Positions 18,000-24,979 of a DNA stretch of 38,714 nucleotides are shown here, piece after piece. The stretch covers positions 1 to 38,714 of the forward strand of contig JALHOG010000051.1 of assembly GCA_022843125.1 (NCBI GenBank). Direction: 5' to 3'. The notes under the pieces were generated by a model that worked only from the letters and a program-made list of their open reading frames with translations, searched no databases and was not told where the DNA came from. The DNA is from Ilumatobacteraceae bacterium. Its GTDB lineage: Bacteria > Actinomycetota > Acidimicrobiia > Acidimicrobiales > Ilumatobacteraceae. The first letter of the stretch is position 1, and every line of letters starts with the position of its first letter. The position numbers were made by a program, and so were the translations under genes.

Positions 18000-18275
18000 T
18001 CAGTCGTAGAGCGGAGCGACGACCGTCATGTCGTCGAGACAGTGTCGTGGTGGTGGCGGATCGTCGTCGGGCGCCATGGTCAACTTCAGCTCCACCCCAC
18101 AGACGTCACACCGATATCTCATGTTCACCTTGCGCAGCTCACCGGGCTCGGCAGGCGGCACAGGGGGTCGAGAGAGCGCACGCAGCATGCCCGTGCCGGT
18201 TTTCCACACGACCACTCCCAAGAGGATCCCGGCGAGCACCCACACGACGCTGCCCACAGTCACGGCGAGCATCAC
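18000..18275 (-). CDS. Small membrane protein with zinc-ribbon-like tail
   Basis: About 91 residues: one transmembrane helix near the N-terminus (V-G-S-V-V-W-V-L-A-G-I-L-L-G-V-V-V-W), a Pro-rich linker, and a cytoplasmic tail containing Y-R-C-D-V-C-G-V-E-L-K-L and a later R-H-C. The C-x-x-C plus a later H-x or C pair suggests a small metal ribbon, but only three Cys and one His are seen. I know of no assigned function. The open frame begins at 18332, but GTG at 18275 is preferred because a TAAGCT -10 box (18288-18283) ends seven bases before it. Two DnaA-box-like sites lie just upstream, so DnaA control is conceivable. Confidence 0.65.
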   Translation of the reverse strand: MMLAVTVGSVVWVLAGILLGVVVWKTGTGMLRALSRPPVPPAEPGELRKVNMRYRCDVCGVELKLTMAPDDDPPPPRHCLDDMTVVAPLYD

Positions 18276-18282
18276 GTCGAGG

Positions 18283-18288
18283 AGCTTA
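18283..18288 (-). promoter_or_regulatory. -10 box (TAAGCT) for zinc-ribbon membrane protein
   Basis: On the minus strand TAAGCT fits TANNNT and is followed by seven bases and then GTG, indicating a leaderless transcript. The DnaA-like box at 18293-18301 falls immediately upstream of it. Confidence 0.4.
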
Positions 18289-18341
18289 CCGGTTATCCCC
18301 AGCCACTGTGGACTGAGCGTCACGCACGCCAAAGCCCCTGC

Positions 18342-19520
18342 TCAGAAGTAAGATTCTACGATCGTCGCGTTGGCCATCCCGCCGCCCTCGCACATCGTCT
18401 GCAGGCCGTAGCGGCCCCCGGAACGCTCGAGCTCGGCGACCAACGTCGCCATCAACCGTGCGCCCGACGCCCCGAGCGGATGGCCGAGCGCGATCGCCCC
18501 GCCGTTCACGTTCACCCGGTCCATGTCGGGGCCGTGCTCGCGTGCCCACGCCAGCACCCCTGACGCGAACGCTTCGTTGATCTCGATGACGTCGATGGCG
18601 TCGATGCCCAGGCCGGCCCGGCGCAGCACCTTTGCGGTGGCCGGGATCGCCGCAGTGAGCATCAGCCGTGGGTCGGCGGCGGCGACCGCGAAGTCGACGA
18701 ACCGGGCGCGCGGGCGCAACCCGAGTTGTTCGGCCCGGTCCTCGCTCATGATCAGCAGCGCCGCTGCGCCGTCACTGATCTGGGACGAGTTGCCGGCGGT
18801 CACCCGGCCGCCGGCCGCGGCCGACCGGAACACGGGTGGGAGCCGAGCGAGCGTCGCGGTGGTCGTGTCGCGTAGCCCCTCGTCACGGGCGACCACTCGA
18901 CCGTCCGGTTCGGTCAGCGTGACGAGCTCTCGGACGAAGCGGCCTTCGGCCGTGGCGACCGCGGCGCGCTGTTGCGAACGGGCGGCGTACTCGTCCATCT
19001 CATCGCGGTCGATCCCCCAGCGATCGGCGACCAGTTCGGCCGAATCGCCCTGCGGCACCAGGCCTCCCACCCCGGCGTAGCGCGCGGTCAGCCGGGGTCC
19101 GAACGGATAGCCGAAGCGCCCGTCGGCCATCGCGGCGCCCATCGGGACCCGCGTCATGACCTCGACACCCCCGGCGACCACGACGTCGCACGCGCCGGCG
19201 ATCACGGCTTGCGCAGCGAAGTGAGCAGCCTGCTGGCTCGACCCGCATTGGCGGTCGATGGTGGTGCCCGGGACCGACTCGGGCCAGCCTGCGGCGAGCA
19301 CTGCGTTGCGAGCGATGTTGCCCGCCTGCTCACCGACCTGCATCACGCATCCGAGGATGACGTCGTCGACCGCGCCGGGATCGAGATCGTTGCGCCGCTG
19401 GATCGCGGTGAGCACCTCCGCTGCGAGGTCGACCGGGTGCCAATGGCTGAGCTTGCCGTCGCGCCGCCCGATCGGCGTGCGGACGGCGTCCACGATCACG
19501 GCGGTGCGCACCTTGCCCAC
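18342..19520 (-). CDS. Acetyl-CoA acetyltransferase (thiolase family)
   Basis: At 392 residues this is a normal-length thiolase. It begins V-R-T-A-V-I-V-D-A-V-R-T-P-I-G and carries the acyl-binding nucleophile in T-I-D-R-Q-C-G-S-S (Cys92), N-G-G-A-I-A-L-G-H-P-L-G (catalytic His) and a C-terminal C-E-G-G-G-M-A (second Cys). It would condense or cleave beta-ketoacyl-CoA in fatty-acid degradation or acetoacetyl-CoA formation. The open frame runs far upstream, but the GTG at 19520 starts the conserved fold and a CATGAT -10-like sequence lies six bases before it. It is divergent from an acyl-CoA ligase across 85 bases, a sensible lipid-catabolism pairing. Chain-length preference is not readable. 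Confidence 0.92.
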   Translation of the reverse strand: MGKVRTAVIVDAVRTPIGRRDGKLSHWHPVDLAAEVLTAIQRRNDLDPGAVDDVILGCVMQVGEQAGNIARNAVLAAGWPESVPGTTIDRQCGSSQQAAHFAAQAVIAGACDVVVAGGVEVMTRVPMGAAMADGRFGYPFGPRLTARYAGVGGLVPQGDSAELVADRWGIDRDEMDEYAARSQQRAAVATAEGRFVRELVTLTEPDGRVVARDEGLRDTTTATLARLPPVFRSAAAGGRVTAGNSSQISDGAAALLIMSEDRAEQLGLRPRARFVDFAVAAADPRLMLTAAIPATAKVLRRAGLGIDAIDVIEINEAFASGVLAWAREHGPDMDRVNVNGGAIALGHPLGASGARLMATLVAELERSGGRYGLQTMCEGGGMANATIVESYF

Positions 19521-19605
19521 CGCGGCATCATGCCCGCTCAGGCCGGGCGGGGACGTACCGGGCAGCGATGGAAATGTGACCGGCGACACGCGAGACTCTC
19601 CCCCC

Positions 19606-21423
19606 ATGACTGGACGCTCAACCGCACCCGAGATCGACGCTCGCGTCGTCGACCTGACGATCCCCAAGCAGTTCGCCCAGCTCGTTGCCGAGCACCCGGA
19701 CTCCGTGCTCGTCCGGGCGATGGACGGCACGGGCGGATGGGACGAGTACACGATCGCCGACGTCGCCGCCCGGGCCGGCCAGGTCGCCGCCGGCCTCATC
19801 GCCAACGGCGTGACGCCCGGCCAGCGGGTGCTGCTCATGATGCGCAACACCCCGGCGTTCCACTGGTTCGACCTCGGCGCCCAGTTGGTGCGCGCGACGC
19901 CGGTGTCGATCTACAACTCGTCGTCACCCGAGGAGATTCAGTACCTCTCCGAGCACGCCGAAGCCCGGATCGCGATCCTGGAGGACGACGGATTCCTCCA
20001 GCGGATGCTCAAGGTCCGCGGCGACCTGCCCAACCTGGACAAGATCTTCGTGATCAACCCGCCACAGGGTGACCTGCCCGACGGAGTGTTCCCGGCGAGC
20101 GAACTGCTCGCACACGGCACGGCCGACATCGCGCAGCTCGCGGCCGACACGAGCCCCGACGACATCGCGACGCTCATCTACACCAGTGGCACCACCGGCC
20201 CGCCCAAGGGCGTGATGCTCAGCCAGTACAACATCGTGTACACCGTCGAGCTGCTGCTCGAGTGCTTCGAGCGCACCCGCGAGGACGCGCTCGGGTGGCG
20301 CGTCGTGTCGTACCTCCCGATGGCCCACATCGCGGAGCGCACCACCAGCCACTACGGCACGCTCGTGTTCGGCTACGAGGTCTCGTGCTGCCCCGATCCC
20401 AACCTGCTGCTGCCGTACCTCAAGGAAGTGCACCCGCAGCTGCTGTTCGGCGTGCCGCGCGTGTACGAGAAGCTGTACGCCGGCGTCAACGCCGCGCTCG
20501 CCGCCGACCCGGAGAAGCAGGCGTCGTTCAACGACGGCGTCGCTGCCGCCGTCGAGATCAAGCGCGCACAACGGGCCGGCACCGTGACGCAGGAACAGCT
20601 CGACACGTGGGGCTTCCTCGACGCGGTCGCGTTCTCGACGGTGCGCGGCCTCGTCGGCCTCGATGCGGTCGAGATGGCGATCACCGGCGCCGCCCCGATC
20701 CCCGCCGAGATCCTCGAGTGGTTCAACGCGATCGGCGTGCCGCTGTCCGAGATCTACGGCATGTCCGAGTCGACCGGCCCGATCACCTGGTCACCGCTCA
20801 CCAACAAGCCGGGCTTCGTCGGTCAGGCGATCCCCGGCATGGAGGTGGCGATCGCCGAGGACGGCGAGGTCATCGCCCGCGGCGGCAACGTGTTCCAGGG
20901 CTACCTCAAGCAGCCGGAGAAGACCGACGAGACGATCATCGACGGCTGGCTGCACACGGGCGACATCGGCGTGCTCGACGACGAGGGCTTCCTGAAGATC
21001 GTCGACCGCAAGAAGGAGCTGATCATCACCTCCGGCGGCAAGAACATCAGCCCCGCCAACCTCGAAGCGGCGCTCAAGATGATCCAGCTCGTCGGTCAGG
21101 CCTGCGCCATCGGTGACAACCGCAAGTTCATCTCGGCGCTGCTCGTACTCGACCCCGAGGTCGCCCCCGTGTGGGCGGCGGCGAACGGCAAGGGCCACAT
21201 GTCGCTGCAGGAACTCGCCGCCGATCCCGATGTGCTCGCGTTGATCCAGCAGGGTGTCGACGCGATCAACGAGCAGTTCGCCCAAGTCGAGCAGATCAAG
21301 AAGTTCACCCTGCTCGGCGAGGAGTGGATGCCCGACTCCGACGTGCTCACCCCCACGTCGAAGCTGAAGCGCCGCGGCATCCACGCCCGCTACGCCGATC
21401 AGATCGAGTCGATGTACGACTGA
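19606..21423 (+). CDS. Long-chain fatty acid--CoA ligase (AMP-binding)
   Basis: The 605-residue protein is an ANL-superfamily acyl-CoA synthetase. The AMP-binding P-loop is L-I-Y-T-S-G-T-T-G-P-P-K-G-V (about residue 190 on), followed by Y-L-P-M-A-H, Y-G-M-S-E-S-T-G, G-W-L-H-T-G-D-I-G and the hinge/catalytic-Lys region D-R-K-K-E-L-I-I-T-S-G-G-K-N-I. It activates fatty acids with ATP to acyl-AMP and then acyl-CoA on the cytoplasmic side. The length and the N-terminal segment resemble FadD15/FAA-type long-chain enzymes. The ATG at 19606 gives a standard N-terminus. It is divergent from the thiolase, and a shared control region lies at 19521-19605. Confidence 0.93.
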   Translation: MTGRSTAPEIDARVVDLTIPKQFAQLVAEHPDSVLVRAMDGTGGWDEYTIADVAARAGQVAAGLIANGVTPGQRVLLMMRNTPAFHWFDLGAQLVRATPVSIYNSSSPEEIQYLSEHAEARIAILEDDGFLQRMLKVRGDLPNLDKIFVINPPQGDLPDGVFPASELLAHGTADIAQLAADTSPDDIATLIYTSGTTGPPKGVMLSQYNIVYTVELLLECFERTREDALGWRVVSYLPMAHIAERTTSHYGTLVFGYEVSCCPDPNLLLPYLKEVHPQLLFGVPRVYEKLYAGVNAALAADPEKQASFNDGVAAAVEIKRAQRAGTVTQEQLDTWGFLDAVAFSTVRGLVGLDAVEMAITGAAPIPAEILEWFNAIGVPLSEIYGMSESTGPITWSPLTNKPGFVGQAIPGMEVAIAEDGEVIARGGNVFQGYLKQPEKTDETIIDGWLHTGDIGVLDDEGFLKIVDRKKELIITSGGKNISPANLEAALKMIQLVGQACAIGDNRKFISALLVLDPEVAPVWAAANGKGHMSLQELAADPDVLALIQQGVDAINEQFAQVEQIKKFTLLGEEWMPDSDVLTPTSKLKRRGIHARYADQIESMYD

Positions 21424-21481
21424 CGTCGGAGGGCCGCGCAGCGCCCCTGTTGCCGCGTTGTTATCGCCGGTCATCAGGATT

Positions 21482-21505
21482 GGGACATGTCTTCTGTCAT
21501 GTCCC
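21482..21505 (+). promoter_or_regulatory. Inverted repeat covering the translation start
   Basis: GGGACATG (21482-21489) and CATGTCCC (21498-21505) are perfect 8-bp arms with an 8-base loop. Both candidate ATG codons of the following gene (21487 and 21499) lie in the arms, and an AGGA ribosome site is seven bases before the first. An RNA hairpin here would hide the start; as DNA it could be an operator. Confidence 0.45.
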
Positions 21506-22410
21506 GATCCTGGTTCCGCGCCGGCGTCGCTGCCGTGCTGGCCCTCGGCGCGGTCGCCGTGGCGGCCGATCCCGTTCGCGCCGCCGATCCGGTGCGCGTC
21601 ACGGCCAGCAGCCCGACCGGTGCGACCTACGTCGCCACGTGGTCATGCGTCGGCGGGCAGGTGCGCTTCGTCGCCGAGAAGCCGGTGGGCGTCGCCGTCG
21701 ACGCCCAGTTCCGCCGCGAGGCCGACGGCGCGGCACCCGGGAGCTGGCTGTCGCGGAGCCTCCGGGCCGACGACTCCTGGACGGCGTTCTACACCGGCGG
21801 AGCGAGCAGGAACGACAACGACGCCACCGACCGTGTCGTGCTCCAGGACCGGCTCCCGGGCGCGGCGACCTGGAACGACGTCCTCACGTTGCAGGTGCCC
21901 GACTGCCCCGACTACTCCCAGGGCACCCGGTCGGTATTCGCGAGCGTGGCACCCGAGCGCGTGCTCGACACGCGGGCGGCGACCGCTGTCAACTACGCCG
22001 GTGCCAAGCCCGGCCCGGGAGCGACCGTCACGATTCCTGCGACTGCGTTCCCGAACCGGCCGACCGGAACGACGGCGGTGTCGATCACCGTCACCGGGAC
22101 CGAGGCGTCGGCACCGGGGTTCCTCCAGGCATTCCCGACGGGCGGCGCCTCCCCCGGGTCGTCGTCCAACGTCAACCTCACCGCGCCGGGTGTCACCGTC
22201 GCCAACCTCGCGGTCGTCCCCGTCGGCGCCGACGGCTCCATCAGCGTGTTCACGTCGGGCGGGGCGCACCTCCTGGTCGACGTCAACGGCTACTTCGTCG
22301 CGGCACCCGATCCGGTCGCCGCCGGCCGGTTCGTCGCCGCCACCCAGAAGCGGCTCCTCGACACCCGCCCCGGCGCGGCCATCGGCTATGCCGGCGACAA
22401 GCCCAACTGA
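21487..22410 (+). CDS. Secreted repeat protein, N-terminal part ending at an in-frame TGA
   Basis: 307 residues before a TGA at 22408-22410. A signal peptide (about 1-33, hydrophobic core G-V-A-A-V-L-A-L-G-A-V, A-x-A cleavage near V-R-A) is followed by a beta-rich domain with two Cys. Next comes one full copy and the start of a second copy of a repeat of about 120 residues (R-V-L-D-T-R ... V-D-V-N-G-Y-F), a type I recall from secreted actinobacterial proteins. The same frame stays open past the TGA for another 226 codons and completes the second and a third repeat, so this looks like one broken gene. The protein as translated would be a truncated secreted product. No enzymatic motif is seen. 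Confidence 0.7.
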   Translation: MSSVMSRSWFRAGVAAVLALGAVAVAADPVRAADPVRVTASSPTGATYVATWSCVGGQVRFVAEKPVGVAVDAQFRREADGAAPGSWLSRSLRADDSWTAFYTGGASRNDNDATDRVVLQDRLPGAATWNDVLTLQVPDCPDYSQGTRSVFASVAPERVLDTRAATAVNYAGAKPGPGATVTIPATAFPNRPTGTTAVSITVTGTEASAPGFLQAFPTGGASPGSSSNVNLTAPGVTVANLAVVPVGADGSISVFTSGGAHLLVDVNGYFVAAPDPVAAGRFVAATQKRLLDTRPGAAIGYAGDKPN

Positions 22411-22473
22411 GCGACCCTCACCGTCGACCTCACCACGCTGTCCTCAGGCCTCCCGGTCGGAGCCGCCGCCGCC

Positions 22474-23091
22474 GTGGTCAACATCACCGCCACCGAGTCG
22501 GGCGGGCCCGGCTTCGTCCAGGCGGCCGCCGCCGGTGCGCTCACCCCCGGCGAATCGTCGGTCCTCAACCTCACGGGCGCCGACCAGACGGTCGCCGGCC
22601 TGAGCATCGTCCCGCTCGATGCAAACGGCCGCATCGCGCTGTTCGCGTCGGGCAGCACCCACCTGATCGTCGATCTGGTGGGCTGGTTCACCGGGGCGAG
22701 CGCCGCGCCCTCGAACACCGGCAAGTTCGTCCCCCTCACCCCGGAACGAATCTACGACAGCCGGTTCGAGACCATGGTCAACGTGGAGCAGGGCTTCTGG
22801 CGGGGGACGGGCATCACCCAGGACACCGTCTACGTCTCGGGGATGGAGGACGTCGCAGGAGCGATCTTCGTCAACGGGACGTACACCGGCAACGGTGCGC
22901 CGGGCTTCGTCACGTTCGGCGAATTCGACCCCGGCAACCCGACCTCGAGCATCAACGCCGGCGCCGCCAACAGCACGGTCGCCAACGCCGCCATCATCGC
23001 CGTGTCGTTCGACAGGTCTCCCCTCAGCGTGCGCCCGTCGGTCGCTCGCGGCCACGTGATCATCGACCTCGCCGGGTACTTCACCGGCTAG
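22474..23091 (+). pseudogene. C-terminal part of the secreted repeat protein, separated by the TGA
   Basis: The frame is the same as the preceding gene. The segment from 22411 continues the second repeat (A-T-L-T-V-D-L ... I-V-D-L-V-G-W-F) and adds a divergent third one (R-I-Y-D-S-R ... I-I-D-L-A-G-Y-F), ending at 23091. It has no signal peptide, promoter or ribosome site; the first usable start is GTG at 22474 in the middle of a repeat. It is therefore either a dead fragment or reached by TGA readthrough. Sequence quality and codon use look unchanged across the junction, which argues for a recent mutation or a base-calling error. With the TGA read as sense, the intact protein would have 534 residues. 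Confidence 0.65.
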
Positions 23092-23108
23092 CGCGAGCGG
23101 CGCCCGGA

Positions 23109-23555
23109 TCAGTCGGTGACCGCTGCCAACGTGGCGTTGGTGGCGGTCACCGCGTCGACCGCGTCGTCGTCGAGCCACGTCGCGAAGTGGGTCTGCACGC
23201 TGCGGCGGTAGGTGATGTTCATCTCGCGCCACAGGTTGCGTCCGCGCTGCGTGAGCTCGATCTCGACGGCGCGGTGATCCTCCGGGTCGACCTCTCGGTG
23301 ACGGCGCACCCAGCCCTCCTCCTCCAAGCGGTCGAGGCGCCGACTCAAACTCGACGGCGGGATGCGCAGTACCGACGCGACGTCCTGGGGGCGGGCTCTG
23401 CCGTCGAGCTGGCGCAAGGTCGCGAGCACGTCGAACCAGCCGAGCGGGACGGCCCACTCGTGACGGAGATCCTCGTCGATGCGGCGCTCGATTTCACCGG
23501 CGAGCGACTGGAGGTCGCGCCAGGCCTGCACCCGCGTCGCGTCCAGCCGCGGCAT
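23109..23555 (-). CDS. MarR-family transcriptional regulator
   Basis: 148 residues with the MarR winged helix: L-G-W-F-D-V-L-A-T-L-R-Q-L leading into R-P-Q-D-V-A-S-V-L-R-I-P-P-S-S-L-S-R-R-L-D-R-L-E-E-E-G-W-V-R-R (the recognition helix and wing, about 53-90), then D-P-E-D-H-R-A-V-E-I-E-L-T-Q-R-G, the conserved wing-end Asp/Arg segment. It binds DNA as a dimer and usually responds to small aromatic or oxidant ligands. It begins six bases after the aminotransferase stop on the same strand, so it is the second gene of that operon and may control it. The effector is unknown. Confidence 0.88.
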   Translation of the reverse strand: MPRLDATRVQAWRDLQSLAGEIERRIDEDLRHEWAVPLGWFDVLATLRQLDGRARPQDVASVLRIPPSSLSRRLDRLEEEGWVRRHREVDPEDHRAVEIELTQRGRNLWREMNITYRRSVQTHFATWLDDDAVDAVTATNATLAAVTD

Positions 23556-23561
23556 CGGTGG

Positions 23562-24791
23562 TCAGGCCGTTGCCTTGAGGGCGTTGGCGAACACCTGGAC
23601 GGCCTCGTCGATCTCGGCGGCGGTGACCACGAGCGGCGGCATCCACCGGATGACGTTGCCGTAGGTGCCGGCGTTCATCAGGATCAGACGTCCCTCGTGC
23701 AGGCAGTGCTGGACGACCTTGGGCACGCGCGCCGGGTCGTCGAAGCTGGTGCCGACCATCAGGCCAGGCCCCCGCACCTGGCGGAGCACCGGGTGGAACT
23801 GCTGCAGCTCGGCCAGCGAATCGCTGAGCTGCTGACCGCGAGCGCGGACGTTGTCGAGGAAGCCGGGCTCGCTCATGATGTCGATCGTGGCCAGCGCCGC
23901 GGCGCACCCGAGCACGTTGCCGCCGTAGGTGCCGCCGTGGCTGCCCTTCGGCCACAGGTCGTCGAGCTCGCGCCGCGTGCCGAGCGCCGCGAACGGGAAC
24001 CCGGACGCAATGCCCTTGGCCATGCACATGATGTCGGGCTCGACGTCGTAGCCCTCGATCGCGAACCAGTTGCCGGTGCGCCCGAAACCGCTCTGCACCT
24101 CATCGGCGATGAACAGGATCCCGTGCTCACGGCACCGCGCGGCGATCCCCTCGAGGAACAACTTCGGCGCCGGGACGTACCCACCCTCGCCGAGCACCGG
24201 CTCCATGATCACGGCAGCCGTCTCCGACGGCGCGGTCTCGGCGAGCAGGAGTCGGTCGAACGCCTTGAGGGCGGCGTTGATGGTGGCTTCCTGGTCGCTC
24301 GCCAGCGGATCGGGGAACGGGCTGACGAACACGCCGCCCGGCAGCGGCGCGTGACCGGCCCGGTACACGGTCTTGGAGGTCGTCATCGCCATCGCCATGT
24401 GCGTACGGCCGTGGAACGACCCCTGGAACACGACGATGTTGGGGCGCTTCGTCGCCTGCTTCGCGAGCTTGACCGCAGCCTCGGTGATCTCGGCGCCCGA
24501 GTTCGCGTAGAAGAAGGTGTCGATGCACGCCGGCGTGATGTCGTTCAGCTTCGACGCGAGCGGCTCGGCGAGGTCGTGCGTGAACACGTTGATCTGGGCG
24601 TGGATGAACTTCTCGGCCTGGGCGGCGATCGCAGCGGCGACCCGCGGATGGGCGTGGCCGGTCGAGTTGACGGCGATCCCGGCGGCGAAGTCGAGGTACT
24701 CCGACCCGTCGACCGTCGTGACCCGACAACCGCTCCCATGGGTGACCTGCAGGTCGGTGACCTTGAACCAGACGTTCGACAGATTCGACAT
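23562..24791 (-). CDS. Class III PLP-dependent aminotransferase (GabT/acetylornithine-like)
   Basis: The 409-residue protein is an omega-aminotransferase. Visible signatures are G-I-A-V-N-S-T-G-H-A-H-P (about 38-49), N-S-G-A-E (97-101), F-H-G-R-T (126-130), the PLP-ring Asp in A-D-E-V-Q-S-G-F-G-R-T-G (Asp230) and the PLP Lys259 in M-C-M-A-K-G. Members move an amino group between 4-aminobutyrate, acetylornithine or similar omega-amino acids and 2-oxoglutarate; the substrate is uncertain, with 4-aminobutyrate slightly favoured. The open frame extends upstream, but ATG at 24791 is preceded at seven bases by TAGGCT, so a leaderless start is likely. The MarR gene follows in the same operon. Confidence 0.9.
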   Translation of the reverse strand: MSNLSNVWFKVTDLQVTHGSGCRVTTVDGSEYLDFAAGIAVNSTGHAHPRVAAAIAAQAEKFIHAQINVFTHDLAEPLASKLNDITPACIDTFFYANSGAEITEAAVKLAKQATKRPNIVVFQGSFHGRTHMAMAMTTSKTVYRAGHAPLPGGVFVSPFPDPLASDQEATINAALKAFDRLLLAETAPSETAAVIMEPVLGEGGYVPAPKLFLEGIAARCREHGILFIADEVQSGFGRTGNWFAIEGYDVEPDIMCMAKGIASGFPFAALGTRRELDDLWPKGSHGGTYGGNVLGCAAALATIDIMSEPGFLDNVRARGQQLSDSLAELQQFHPVLRQVRGPGLMVGTSFDDPARVPKVVQHCLHEGRLILMNAGTYGNVIRWMPPLVVTAAEIDEAVQVFANALKATA

Positions 24792-24798
24792 GGTCGCG

Positions 24799-24804
24799 AG
24801 CCTA
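24799..24804 (-). promoter_or_regulatory. -10 box (TAGGCT) for aminotransferase-marR operon
   Basis: Minus-strand TAGGCT, identical to the trpG box, ends seven bases before the ATG at 24791, again the leaderless arrangement. Confidence 0.5.
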
Positions 24805-24979
24805 GACGCCCCTACGCGAGCGGTCATGTGGGCCGGGTTCGATGCCGATCCGGCATCATCTCCGAGGCTCCGGGCGCGGGTGGGGATCGTGATCACATCG
24901 TCCGGCAGGCGCCGCCAGAAGCAGCGACCTTGACCGAAAATTGCACAAGTTCATCGTGCCTTGAGCCGATGAGTGGCTC

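Noticed and set aside
17870..18000. A full oriC call at the DnaA boxes
   Set aside because: Only three close boxes, no clear AT-rich unwinding region and no dnaA/dnaN in the window; kept as a finding instead of an origin feature.
19521..19605. FadR/TetR-type operator between thiolase and acyl-CoA ligase
   Set aside because: I looked for an inverted repeat in this 85-base divergent region and saw none that was convincing.
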